The notes: a model not told the origin generated them from the sequence alone. A stretch of 64,000 nucleotides of DNA from Asanoa sp. WMMD1127 (GCF_029626225.1 NZ_JARUBP010000001.1:4650001-4714000), one strand, 5' to 3'; numbered from the stretch's first letter, positions 31,454-39,841 are shown. Program-made: numbers and translations.

Positions 31454-32125
31454 GTGGCCGGGACGACGGTTTCCGAGGTGATGGCCGAGCTCGCGGAGCT
31501 CGAGGACCCCAGGGCCTGCGAGGTCAACGAGCGCCACGGCGACGACCACGGCGTCAACCTCAGCAAGCTGCGGGCGGTCGCGAAGCGGCTCAAGACCCAG
31601 CAGGACCTGGCCCGCGAGCTCTGGCGCACGGGCGACAGCGCGGCCCGGCTGCTGGCCCTGCTGATCTGCCGCCCGAAGGCGTTCGACCGGGCGGAGCTCG
31701 ACACCATGCTCCGCGAGGCCCGCACGCCCAAGGTGCACGACTGGCTCGTCAACTACGTCGTCAAGAAGAGCCCGCACGCCGAGGCGCTGCGGGTGGCCTG
31801 GTTCGCCGACCCGGACCCGGTGGTGGCCAGCGCCGGCTGGGCCCTGACCACCGAACGCGTCACCGCCGAGCCGGAGGTCCTCGACCTGACCGGCCTGCTC
31901 GACGTGATCGAGGCCGACATGAAGGGCGCCCCGGCCCGGCTGCAGTGGGCGATGAACCACTGCCTGGCGCAGATCGGCATCGACCACGCCGCCCACCGCG
32001 CCCGTGCGCTGGCGATCGGCGAACGCCTCGAGGTGCTCAAGGACTATCCGACCTCGCCGGGCTGCACGTCGCCGTACGCCCCGATCTGGATCACCGAGAT
32101 GGTCCGGCGGCGACAGGACGCCTAA
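31454..32125 (+). CDS. DNA alkylation repair enzyme-like (AlkD/HEAT) protein
   Basis: 223 residues, all-helical with HEAT-like repeats. GVNLSKLRAVAKRLKTQQDLARELW and the later VHDWLVNYVVKKSPHAEAL are typical of AlkC/AlkD-type alkylpurine glycosylases, given here as short pieces for identification (NLSKLRAVAKRLK; HDWLVNYVVKKS). A true glycosylase role is not certain. The GTG start has GGGAGG upstream, and a -10-like TAGGCT lies about 30 bases before it. Ends 4 bp into the convergent broken propeller gene. Confidence 0.75.
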   Translation: MAGTTVSEVMAELAELEDPRACEVNERHGDDHGVNLSKLRAVAKRLKTQQDLARELWRTGDSAARLLALLICRPKAFDRAELDTMLREARTPKVHDWLVNYVVKKSPHAEALRVAWFADPDPVVASAGWALTTERVTAEPEVLDLTGLLDVIEADMKGAPARLQWAMNHCLAQIGIDHAAHRARALAIGERLEVLKDYPTSPGCTSPYAPIWITEMVRRRQDA

Positions 32126-33333
32126 CGCCGGAGCACCGGTGTGTCCAGCTGTGACCAGGAGCGGCCGTCGGTCGACAGCCACAGCCCGACCTCCGGCTTG
32201 AGACCGGTCGCCAGGTAGCCGCCGCCGGGCACGGGCAGGATCCGGGCGTACGGCCGAGGACCGTCGCGTACCTGGCCCAGCGACCGCGCATCGACGCGCC
32301 ACAGCTTCTCGGACGCGGACAGGTAAGCCGTGCCGTCGGCCGTCCCGAACATCCGGGTCCGGCCGGAGGGCAGCGGCACGTCGGTGCCCTCGTCCCAGGT
32401 CCGGCCGCCGTCGGCGCTGCGGTACAACCGTTGCTCGTACGCCGCGTTCGTCTGCTAGATCGCGTATGCCCGCCGGCCGTCGGCGACCGCGACGTCGGCG
32501 AACACGTCGTCCTTGGGCAGCTTGCGCACGCTCCAGGTGCGCCCGCCGTCGCGCGTGACGGCGAGCGACTTGCCGACGTAGCGCAGCTTCCCGCGCCTGG
32601 CCGTCGGCTCCGTGCCCGTGTAGCCGAACACCCAGCGGTCCGTCGCCGTCCCCACCACGCGGGCCTCCAGGAGCGGCAGCGCGACGCCGGCGAGGTCACC
32701 GGTGCGCGGGTCGACCGCGATCAGCCGGTCGCCCCGCGCCTCGACCGACACCCAGTCGGCGGGCAGTGCGGCGACCTCCGCGACCGGCGCCGGGCGCCAG
32801 GTGCGGCCCGCGTCGGTGCTGGTGCGGTAGTCGTCCGGCCGGTCCGCTCGGCCCCGGACGACGGCGACCACCGTGGCGCCCGCGGCCGCGACGACGAACC
32901 GGGACGAGTTGATCCCGCCACCCGGAAGCTCCGCCGCGCTCCAGGTGCGGCCCCGGTCGGCGGTGGCGGCGACCATGTCGACGCACCGGCCGCGGCAGTC
33001 ACGAACCGGCACGTAGAGATGGTCGAGGTCGCCGGCGACGGCGTACGAGGTCACGGAGATCTGGGGGATGGGGCTGCCGCCGGGCTTCGGGTTCTCGGCC
33101 GCGTGCCGCAGCGCATAGGGGCTGCCCGCCGGGGTCGGCGTCGGCGTCGGGGCGCCGCCCAGGGTGCCGGTCGCCAGCCCGCCGCCGGCGGCGACCACCG
33201 CGGCCACCACGGCCGCCCCGAACGCCCGCAGGAGCCGGCGGCGGCGGGCGGCCTTGGCCACCACGTCGGCCCAGTCGGGCCGGAACGCCTGCCGGGCCGC
33301 CTCGGCCAGCCCGGCGAAGTCGGGTTCACGCAC
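32122..33333 (-). pseudogene. Membrane-anchored beta-propeller (BNR/sialidase-like) protein interrupted by an in-frame amber codon
   Basis: Would encode about 403 residues: a cytoplasmic N-terminus (REPDFAGLAEAARQAF), one membrane helix (AFGAAVVAAVVAAGGGLA), then an extracellular propeller with repeated Asp-box-like motifs (SxDxGxTW forms: TADRGRTWS, STDAGRTWR, TRDGGRTWS, SADGGRTWD). A TAG stop (complement of 32455-32457) lies in frame after DGRRAYAI, and the reading frame continues with QTNAAYEQRLYRSADGG to the real end at 32122. The GTG at 33333 overlaps the ECF sigma gene stop by 8 bp. It is likely the membrane sensor or anti-sigma-like partner of that sigma factor. It is a single-base nonsense change, or sequencing error. 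Confidence 0.7.
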
Positions 33334-33841
33334 GGGTCGCCTCCTGGTCGGTGATGGCCGCGGCCAGGGCCCGCCGGCCCCGCGACAGCCTGGTCTTGAC
33401 CGCCTCGACGCTGCAGCCGAGCGTCCCGGCCACCTCGGCCACCGGCTGGTCGGCGATGTAGTGCAGCACCACCGCCTCCCGGATCGGCCGCGGCAGGGTC
33501 TGCAACGCCGCGACCAACGCGACATGGTCCGGTGAAAGGGGCGCGACCACGTCGTCCCGGCGAAGCCGCCCCGTCCGGGCCAACCGCTCGAAGAGCACCC
33601 GCCGCCGGTGCCGGGACCGTGCCACGTTCAGCGCCACGGTCCGCAGCCACGCCTCCGGGTTGTCGACGCCCCGCAGCCGTCCCGGCCGGGCGAGCACGCG
33701 CGCGAACGCCTCGTGCACCGCGTCCTGCGCCTCCGCGTAGTCGCCGGTCACGCCGAACAGCTGCGCCGTGAGCCGGGCCGCCGCCACCCGGTAGAGCTCG
33801 TGCAGGTCGACATCGCCGTCCACCGTCACCTCCGTCTTCAC
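33326..33841 (-). CDS. ECF RNA polymerase sigma factor (actinobacterial SigE-type)
   Basis: 171 residues. Sigma region 2 (ELYRVAAARLTAQLFGVTGDYAEAQDAVHEAFARVLARP) and region 4 (LPRPIREAVVLHYIADQPVAEVAGTLGCSVEAVKTRLSRG) are clear, shown here as identification segments: YAEAQDAVHEAFARV and EVAGTLGCSVEAVKTRLSRG. It binds core polymerase to read promoters of an envelope-type stress response. A GTG at 33841 is given; a GTG at 33823 with GGAGG upstream is also plausible. Coupled to the membrane propeller gene downstream, its probable controller. A -35-like GGAAC (complement of 33922-33926) lies upstream. Confidence 0.9.
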   Translation of the reverse strand: MKTEVTVDGDVDLHELYRVAAARLTAQLFGVTGDYAEAQDAVHEAFARVLARPGRLRGVDNPEAWLRTVALNVARSRHRRRVLFERLARTGRLRRDDVVAPLSPDHVALVAALQTLPRPIREAVVLHYIADQPVAEVAGTLGCSVEAVKTRLSRGRRALAAAITDQEATRA

Positions 33842-34019
33842 CCCCTACGACCCACGGCCGGCGCCGGAGGTGACAGGTCGCGTCCGCTCCAGATGGCGAA
33901 AACTCCGTCCATTCAGGACGGGTTCCGGCGAACATGACAACCCGTGGTCGGGCGGTCACATGGTGGCCACGGTTGCCGCATACGCTCCCGTCGTTCGGTC
34001 GACAGATGGGAGTACGTGT

Positions 34020-36269
34020 ATGCGAGCTCATGCTGGTCCACGACGAAGAAGCCTGGCCGCGGCGGTGGCGATCGCGGTCGTGGCGCAGTTGGCGATGTTC
34101 GCGGGCGAGGCGTCGGCGGAGGAGACGCCTCGTTGGCAGGACGGCGTCGCCGCGATTCCGACCACCGAATACACGCGCGACGCGCGCCAGTCGATCACCG
34201 ATGCCATCGACGCCGTACGGCCGTACCTCGGTGACGGGTTGGGCGAGAGCCGCGTCGACGCGGTGGCGGCCGACGTGGCCAACCGCTACTTCGACGGCGC
34301 GCGCTTCAAGGGCGCCGGCGACGGCGGCGCTTCGTTCGACAACCTGAAGCACCTGGCGTCCTATCTCAAGAGCCGGCTCAGCGGCAACCAGGTGCCGGAC
34401 GGGCCGGCCACGGAGGCGCACGCCACGGCGCTGGTCAACGTGCTGACCGCGATCCGGCTCCTGGCCGACGCGGCGATCCAGGACGCCGAGGCGACCATCG
34501 GGCCGTTCCGGCGCACCCCGCCGCCCGCGCCCGCGCCGCCCGGCCTCAGCGCGGCGTTCGGCGACCTCGACGCGGCGCGGTCCGGCCTCGACAAGGCCGA
34601 CAAGATGCTGGAGAAGGCCAACCCCACGTCCGCCACGGTGCACGCGGAGAAGGCCTGGGCCGACGGCTTCCACGTGCTGACCCGCCTCGGCATCACCTAC
34701 GACGGCGACCACGACGGCGACGGCGTGGTCGACGTGGTGGAGCTGCGGTTCGGCGCCAGCCCGCTGCTCGTCGACTCCGACGGTGACCAGCTGACCGACA
34801 AGTTCGAGATCACCGAGCTGGCCGGCCTGGCGATGCCCGGCCTGGCCGACACCGACCGCGACGGCGTCTCCGACGCGGCCGAAGACCCCGACAACGACGG
34901 CCTGACCAACCTGCAGGAGCAGGAGCTGGGCACCAGGCCGACCGATCCCGACACCGACGGTGACGGGGCCAGCGACGGCGCCGAGGTGGCTCAGGGCAGC
35001 AACCCGCTCGTGGCCGACCAACCGCGCGCCCCGCCGGCGCCCGGCGACGTGCCGCCGATCGTGGCCACGCCCAACGCGACGGACACCGACGGCGACGGGC
35101 TCATCGACGTCGCCGAGGAGGAAGCCCTCACCGACCTCAACAATGTGGACAGCGACGGCGACGGCCTGTCCGACGGCGACGAGGTCAACGAGCGGGGGAT
35201 CAACCCGCTGGCGCAGGACACCGACGGCGACGGCCTGCGCGACGACTACGAGGTCCAGCACGCCGAAGACCAGGGACTCGACCCGGCCCAGCCGGACGAG
35301 CAGATCGACAAGTGGACGTACGTCAGCGACTTCCTCCTCGGCATGTTCGCGGGCGACTTCGCGCCGCGCGACTCGATCGCCTGGCTCGCCGGCAACCTCT
35401 GCTCGGGGGGCCTGAGCGCCATCCCGGTCGTGGGCTGGATCCTCGGCGGCCTGGCCGACCTGCGCGACACCATCGCCGGCCTGATCCACGGCGACTGGGT
35501 CGGCGCGGGGCTGAGCATCCTCGGCGTGGTGCCCTACGCGGGCGACGCGATCGCGATCCCGGGCAAGGCGGCCCGGTTCGTCATCCGCTTCGCGCACCGG
35601 CTCGAACAGGTCGTGCTGATCGTCGCGACCTACGACAGCATCCCGGACAGCATCAAGGAGTCGGCGCTCGAGCTCATCCTGGGCGACGACTGGACCGCGA
35701 TCCAGGAGGCCGGCACCGCGGCGGCCCGCGCCGACGTCGGCATCATGGCGGTCCGGCCGGGCATGCTGCGGCTGGCCAAGGGAAAGCGGACGAGCTTCGC
35801 GCGACTGCGGGCGGCGTACCAGAACCCGTTGCACGTGCCGGGTCCGCGGGTGCGCTACATGTTCAACTGGCGCGACGGCGAGAACTTCGTCGCCGACAAC
35901 CTGCTGACCGGCGTACGCCATCGGGACCTCCGGGTGTCCACACCGCAGGTGCCGACGCCTCGGTCGGTCGCCCGCAAGCCGGACATCGCGGTCGAGGATC
36001 CGCCGGGCGAGCTCACGCTGCACGAGGTGAAGACCGGCGTCCCCGACTACGGCGGCGAGGTCGCGGAGTGTGAGAAGGACGCCTGGATGATGAAGCAGGC
36101 GAGCATCGACGCGAAGGACGCGACCGGCACGACGAAGAAATACAAGGTCCGTGCGGTGCACTGGCACTTCCTGCCGCACAATGCCTACGACACCCTGGGC
36201 CCCACCCAGGACGTGCTCGACTGCCTGATCCGAAACGGCATTCCTTACACGTTGCACTTCCCCGAGTGA
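34020..36269 (+). CDS. Secreted TSP3-repeat protein with C-terminal PD-(D/E)xK nuclease-like domain; putative polymorphic toxin
   Basis: 749 residues. Signal peptide (about 1-33, AAAVAIAVVAQLAMFAGEASA); helical domain to about 220; at least six thrombospondin-type-3-like calcium repeats (about 226-420, e.g. DHDGDGVVD, DSDGDQLTD, DTDGDGLID, DSDGDGLSD, DTDGDGLRD); a hydrophobic helical segment (about 458-530, AIPVVGWILGGLADL, AGLSILGVVPYAGDAIAIPG) like pretoxin or membrane-passage regions; and a C-terminal domain with PD (Asp655) then HEVKTG (Glu669, Lys671), the PD-(D/E)xK signature. The domain order matches exported polymorphic toxins. The ATG at 34020 follows GGGAG. It is followed by a small acidic gene, its likely immunity protein. 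Toxic activity is inferred. Confidence 0.8.
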   Translation: MRAHAGPRRRSLAAAVAIAVVAQLAMFAGEASAEETPRWQDGVAAIPTTEYTRDARQSITDAIDAVRPYLGDGLGESRVDAVAADVANRYFDGARFKGAGDGGASFDNLKHLASYLKSRLSGNQVPDGPATEAHATALVNVLTAIRLLADAAIQDAEATIGPFRRTPPPAPAPPGLSAAFGDLDAARSGLDKADKMLEKANPTSATVHAEKAWADGFHVLTRLGITYDGDHDGDGVVDVVELRFGASPLLVDSDGDQLTDKFEITELAGLAMPGLADTDRDGVSDAAEDPDNDGLTNLQEQELGTRPTDPDTDGDGASDGAEVAQGSNPLVADQPRAPPAPGDVPPIVATPNATDTDGDGLIDVAEEEALTDLNNVDSDGDGLSDGDEVNERGINPLAQDTDGDGLRDDYEVQHAEDQGLDPAQPDEQIDKWTYVSDFLLGMFAGDFAPRDSIAWLAGNLCSGGLSAIPVVGWILGGLADLRDTIAGLIHGDWVGAGLSILGVVPYAGDAIAIPGKAARFVIRFAHRLEQVVLIVATYDSIPDSIKESALELILGDDWTAIQEAGTAAARADVGIMAVRPGMLRLAKGKRTSFARLRAAYQNPLHVPGPRVRYMFNWRDGENFVADNLLTGVRHRDLRVSTPQVPTPRSVARKPDIAVEDPPGELTLHEVKTGVPDYGGEVAECEKDAWMMKQASIDAKDATGTTKKYKVRAVHWHFLPHNAYDTLGPTQDVLDCLIRNGIPYTLHFPE

Positions 36270-36276
36270 TGCGCTG

Positions 36277-36320
36277 AGGAGGTGAGCGGGTCGGGCCGGC
36301 CGCGAGGCCGACCCGACCCG
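36277..36320 (+). promoter_or_regulatory. Perfect Shine-Dalgarno separated from its start by a hairpin
   Basis: AGGAGGTGA (36277-36285) is a full complement of the 16S rRNA 3' end but lies 41 bases from the ATG at 36327. Between them, 36287-36301 pairs with 36306-36320 (14 of 15 pairs, tetraloop GCGA). If folded, only 7 bases remain between the Shine-Dalgarno and the ATG. No other ribosome site is seen for this gene. Confidence 0.6.
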
Positions 36321-36326
36321 GCTCCT

Positions 36327-36749
36327 ATGGGTGACCAACTGGTCGTCATGCGATTCGACGAGACCGGCAAGCCAGGCACCGACCTGCCGACCGACACGGT
36401 GGTACGCCACCTGCGCGAGCTGTTCGACGATGATCCAGAGCTGGACCTGCCGATGGCCGACGGCGACATCGTCGAACTGGAACGGACGGGCTCACGGGCG
36501 GGCCTCGACGGGTTCGTCTACGTGGGGTCGTCCGGCATCCAACGGGTGGTCATCGAGTTCAACGACACCTCGTGGGACGAGCCGGTGGAGGGCTTCCGCC
36601 AGGAGATCAGGCGGTGGCTCGAGGCGCTGGTCGCACTGGCGGCGGAGACCGACGCCCGCCTGTTCGACGTCGCGGACCCGGACACGACCAACCTGACCAC
36701 GTCCCGCGCCCTCGACCTGCTGGCCCCGACCATCCCGCCCGACGCCTGA
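36327..36749 (+). CDS. Small acidic protein, putative immunity protein of the upstream nuclease-like toxin
   Basis: 140 residues, strongly acidic (FDDDPELDLPMADGDIVELE), no signal peptide, so cytosolic. The beta-rich middle (GFVYVGSSGIQRVVIEFND) and helical C-terminus resemble generic small immunity proteins, but no family is recognised. It lies 57 bases after the toxin stop, on the same strand, which is the usual place of an immunity gene. A GTG at 36282 would add 15 residues but falls inside the Shine-Dalgarno. Role inferred from position and composition. Confidence 0.6.
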   Translation: MGDQLVVMRFDETGKPGTDLPTDTVVRHLRELFDDDPELDLPMADGDIVELERTGSRAGLDGFVYVGSSGIQRVVIEFNDTSWDEPVEGFRQEIRRWLEALVALAAETDARLFDVADPDTTNLTTSRALDLLAPTIPPDA

Positions 36750-36755
36750 GGTCGC

Positions 36756-37508
36756 TCAGGCCAGCAGGGTCGCGTCGGGGAGGGTCAAAGGTGACCAGGT
36801 GGGGGCGCCGGTGCGGCCGTGTTTCGGGTCTATCGCGTGGAAGTGGCCCGTGCCGATGCGGGTGACCGTGTGGCGCGCTGCCCAGTCCACGGTGGAGCGT
36901 TGGCGGATGCGTTCGCCGCAGGTCCAGGTTCGGTGGCGGTAGTTGACGATCGTCGAGTGGCCGTGGATCTGCGAGAACGGCATCGGTTGCGAGGCGTGCA
37001 GCCAGCCGTCGTAGAGGTCCGGGCCGGCTTCCGCCCACAACGGGCCCCGGTCGTGCCAGAGGAGGTCCGCCGGCCGCGTGTTCAGCAGATCCGCCGCCGT
37101 CGTGGCGGTGACCGGCTCGCCCAGCTCCCGCCACGCCGCCGGGGTGAGGCCGGCGTGGGTGACCAGGAACTCCTCGCCGTCCGCCGTGCGCACCGCCGCG
37201 GCCACGCGCAGCTGTTCCGTGAGCCACCACTCGCCCAGCAGCCGCGCGTCGCCCTCCGCGAGCGGATGCGGCCAGAACGGCTCCGCGCCCACGTACGGCG
37301 CCTCGTGGTTGCCGATCAGTTGGATCCAGCGCCGCCCCGGCAGCTGGTCGCCGACGAAGGCCAGGACACCCGGACTGTCCGGACCGCGGTCGACGAGGTC
37401 GCCGACCTGGATGAAGACCGCGTCCGGATCGGCCAGCAGCGGCGCGACCACCCTGGTGAGCTCGGCCGCGCAGCCACCGACGTCGCCGATGAGCACGATC
37501 TTCGGCAT
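36756..37508 (-). CDS. Metallophosphoesterase (PPP/bis(5'-nucleosyl)-tetraphosphatase-like)
   Basis: 250 residues. Motifs GDV (Asp9), VGDLVDRGPDS (Asp37), GNHE (66-69), and VTHAG are those of the PPP phosphoesterase family, which uses two metal ions to hydrolyse phosphoesters. The first-motif His is replaced by Gly (GDVGGC instead of GDxHG), which may weaken one metal site. Substrate unknown. AGGAGG precedes the ATG. Convergent to the putative immunity gene and divergent from the TmrB-like gene. Confidence 0.85.
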   Translation of the reverse strand: MPKIVLIGDVGGCAAELTRVVAPLLADPDAVFIQVGDLVDRGPDSPGVLAFVGDQLPGRRWIQLIGNHEAPYVGAEPFWPHPLAEGDARLLGEWWLTEQLRVAAAVRTADGEEFLVTHAGLTPAAWRELGEPVTATTAADLLNTRPADLLWHDRGPLWAEAGPDLYDGWLHASQPMPFSQIHGHSTIVNYRHRTWTCGERIRQRSTVDWAARHTVTRIGTGHFHAIDPKHGRTGAPTWSPLTLPDATLLA

Positions 37509-37559
37509 GCTGCCTCCTGGAGTGCGGTCGTGTTGCTCGGCGGTGGCACGATGCTCGCC

Positions 37560-38066
37560 ATGATTGTCTGGGTCAACGGCGCGTTCGGGGCGGGGAAGAC
37601 GACGACCGCCGGTCTGGTGGTCAAGGGGCTGGACGGGGCGACGCTGTTCGATCCCGAGTACGTCGGTTTCATGCTGATGCCGTTCGTCAAGTCGCCGACC
37701 GGGGACTTCCAGGACCTTCCACTGTGGCGTCACCTCGTGGTCGAGACCATGGTCGGCCTGGCGCAGCAGTACCCGCATCCCTGGGTCGCGCCGATGAGCC
37801 TCATCAACGCCGGATACCGCGCCGAGATCCTGGGTGGCATCCGGCGGGCCGGGGTCGACGTGCGCGAGTTCGTGCTGGCCGTCCCGGAGGAGATCCTGCG
37901 CCCGCGGATCGACGCCGACCAGGTCGAGGCCAAGGCGCGGCAGTGGCGGCAGGACCATGTCGCGCAGGCCCTCACCACGTTCGCCGCGCTGACCGACGCC
38001 ACCTTCGTCGACGCGACACGGCCGCCCGAGCGCGTCGCCGACGACATCCTGACGCGCCTGCGCTAG
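37560..38066 (+). CDS. TmrB-like AAA ATP-binding protein (tunicamycin resistance family)
   Basis: 168 residues. It opens IVWVNGAFGAGKTTTAGL (P-loop GAFGAGKT, 7-14) and carries FDPEYVGFML and DFQDLPLWRH, which are characteristic of TmrB, the ATP-binding tunicamycin-resistance protein of Bacillus. It probably binds or modifies a toxic nucleoside-like compound; whether it protects against tunicamycin is inferred. Start ATG 37560 or 37551; no clear ribosome site. Ends 4 bp into the convergent MFS gene. Confidence 0.82.
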   Translation: MIVWVNGAFGAGKTTTAGLVVKGLDGATLFDPEYVGFMLMPFVKSPTGDFQDLPLWRHLVVETMVGLAQQYPHPWVAPMSLINAGYRAEILGGIRRAGVDVREFVLAVPEEILRPRIDADQVEAKARQWRQDHVAQALTTFAALTDATFVDATRPPERVADDILTRLR

Positions 38067-39226
38067 GCGCCCACCGCCCCGGTCCGGGCGCGCGGCGCAC
38101 GCCGGCTGCGGGCCAGCGCGAGCCCGGCGCCCGCGGCGACGAGGGCGGCCAGCACTCCGAACCCGGAGGACAGGGAGAACGCCGAAGCGACCCCCGCGAC
38201 CAGCAACGGCCCGCCGGCGTCGCCGAGCTCCCGACCGAGCTCCGCCGTGCCCATCGTCTGCCCCAACCGGGCGGCCGGTGTGCTGGCGGCCAGCGCCGCG
38301 AAGCCGACCGGGGTGATCAAGCCGGTGCCGACGCCGATCAACGCGGCCGCCGACAACACCCCGGCCAGGCCGGGCAGCATCGCGCACGCCAGGCCCGCCG
38401 CCGTGACGAACAGGCCCACGGTCAGCCCGCGCGCGGTCGAGATGCGCCCGGCGTCCAGCGCGCGGCCGGTCCACGGCTGGACGAGCGCCGCGCACGCCGC
38501 CAGCAGGGAGACGGCCGCGCCGGTGGCGATCGTGCCGAGGTCGGCGGCGCGGCCCGTGACCGGGAGGAACCCCACGCCGACCGAGAGGGCGGCCGTGGCC
38601 GCGGCCAGCGCGCCGGTCGGGGCCAGGAACGCCGGGTCCGCCAGGCGACGGGCGAGGTCGACCACGTTCTGGCGGCGCTTGGGCAGCGGCGGCACGACGG
38701 GCACCGCCACCGCCGCCCAGATCGCGACCGCGACGCCGAGCCCGGCCAGCACCGCGAACAGCAGCCGCAGGTCGCCGAGCCACACCAGCAGACCGCCGAG
38801 CAGCGGGCCGAGCGTGTAGCCGATCGACTTCCAGAAGCCGTACGAACCGTACGCCCGGCCGTGCGAACCCGCCGGATTCAGCCGGGCGACCAGCGCCGAC
38901 GCGGCGGGGGAGAAGGCGGAGGCGGCGGCGCCCTGCGCGAAGCGGGCCACCCACAGCCAGGCCGGGCCGTCGGCGACCACGTACACAGTGGACGCCGCGG
39001 CGAACGCGACCAGGCCGCCGAGCAGCACCGGGCGGGCGCCGATCCGGTCGGCGAGCGTGCCGAAGAGCGGCTTGAGGAGCACCTCGGCGCCGTCGTAGAG
39101 GGCGAGGAGCCCACCGAGCACGAGCAGCGAGGTGACCGCGTCGTCGGAGAAGCCGCCGAGGTTGGCGGCGATGCCGTGGGCGCCGAAGGCGGTGACGAAG
39201 CCCGCCGCATAGAGCGGCCACATCAC
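38063..39226 (-). CDS. MFS transporter paired with ChrB
   Basis: 387 residues with 12 hydrophobic segments and the MFS loop GTLADRIGARPVLLG after TM2. It is start-coupled to the ChrB-like gene (TGA/ATG overlap at 39223-39226). ChrB normally goes with the ChrA chromate exporter, so this MFS may replace ChrA here; that is inference. GTG 39226 or ATG 39223 are both possible starts; GGAGG lies upstream. Confidence 0.85.
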   Translation of the reverse strand: MMWPLYAAGFVTAFGAHGIAANLGGFSDDAVTSLLVLGGLLALYDGAEVLLKPLFGTLADRIGARPVLLGGLVAFAAASTVYVVADGPAWLWVARFAQGAAASAFSPAASALVARLNPAGSHGRAYGSYGFWKSIGYTLGPLLGGLLVWLGDLRLLFAVLAGLGVAVAIWAAVAVPVVPPLPKRRQNVVDLARRLADPAFLAPTGALAAATAALSVGVGFLPVTGRAADLGTIATGAAVSLLAACAALVQPWTGRALDAGRISTARGLTVGLFVTAAGLACAMLPGLAGVLSAAALIGVGTGLITPVGFAALAASTPAARLGQTMGTAELGRELGDAGGPLLVAGVASAFSLSSGFGVLAALVAAGAGLALARSRRAPRARTGAVGA

Positions 39227-39774
39227 GGCCCGTCCTCCGGTGTGGCGTGCAGCGCGGCGAAAACCCGCTCGGCGTAGTCCTCGCAGGCCGCCGTCACCTC
39301 CTTGAGCCGCGCCGTGGCCGCCGCCGCCTCGGGCGCGCCGAACACGTCGCGGGCCGTCAGGTCGCGGTGCCAGCGCCGGAGCCGCTCCAGCGACTGCTCC
39401 TCCTCCTCGAGCTCGGCCAGGGTGAACTTGGCGATGCGGATCTCCTTGGCCAGCTCCTGCGCGTATTTCTCGCAGTCGGCGCGGAACTCGGTCCAGTCGG
39501 CCGTGCGGGCCGCGGTGAACAGGGCCTGGAACGCGGCGGCGTCGGAGGGGGAGCGGCCGGTCGCGTCGAGGGTCATGGCCCGGCCGCCGGCCTGCTCGGT
39601 CAGCGCGATCGCCCGCGCGACGCCGTCGGCGAAGACCGGCAGGTCGGGCACCGCCCAGACACCGGCGCCGAGGGTGATCGCCCCGAGCTTGCGCAGCTCA
39701 CGCCACACCGCGACCCGATGCCGGGACGGCGTCGCGGGCACCTTGAGCACGAGCAGCAGCCAGCGCGTCGACAC
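39223..39774 (-). CDS. ChrB-type chromate-responsive regulatory protein
   Basis: 183 residues starting STRWLLLVLKVPATPSRHRVAVWRELRKLG in the annotated frame (short piece: LLLVLKVPATPSRHRVAVWR), the ChrB N-terminal signature, followed by DLPVFADGVARAIALTEQAGG and a Glu-rich helix (TLAELEEEEQSLERLRRWHRD). The C-terminal enzymatic half of long ChrB proteins is absent. In known systems ChrB represses its own operon and is relieved by chromate. The GTG has TACAAT exactly 7 bases upstream, overlapped by a palindrome. Confidence 0.8.
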   Translation of the reverse strand: MSTRWLLLVLKVPATPSRHRVAVWRELRKLGAITLGAGVWAVPDLPVFADGVARAIALTEQAGGRAMTLDATGRSPSDAAAFQALFTAARTADWTEFRADCEKYAQELAKEIRIAKFTLAELEEEEQSLERLRRWHRDLTARDVFGAPEAAAATARLKEVTAACEDYAERVFAALHATPEDGP

Positions 39775-39781
39775 ATCCGAG

Positions 39782-39800
39782 ATTGTAGCGACGGTTACAA
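39782..39800 (-). promoter_or_regulatory. Leaderless promoter -10 (TACAAT) overlapped by operator TTGTA-N8-TACAA
   Basis: On the minus strand TACAAT (complement of 39782-39787) ends 7 bases before the ChrB GTG. The same bases are one arm of an inverted repeat TTGTA-N8-TACAA (39783-39800), a good place for ChrB autorepression. Confidence 0.55.
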
Positions 39801-39829
39801 ATACATCGACAGCGGCGACGGAAGCGTCC

Positions 39830-39835
39830 TACCGT
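39830..39835 (+). promoter_or_regulatory. -10 element of a leaderless promoter (TACCGT-N6-ATG)
   Basis: TACCGT ends 6 bases before the ATG at 39842; no Shine-Dalgarno. Confidence 0.4.
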
Positions 39836-39841
39836 ACGACG

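Noticed and set aside
36282-36326. GTG at 36282 as the start of the putative immunity gene
   Set aside because: It lies inside the AGGAGGTGA ribosome site, so it cannot be used with it, and the added residues are Arg/Pro/Gly-rich and derive from the hairpin.
33051-36410. Long minus-strand frame opposite the TSP3/nuclease gene
   Set aside because: Low-complexity Val/Gly/Asp/Arg sequence mirrors the repeats on the other strand; no start site or motif.
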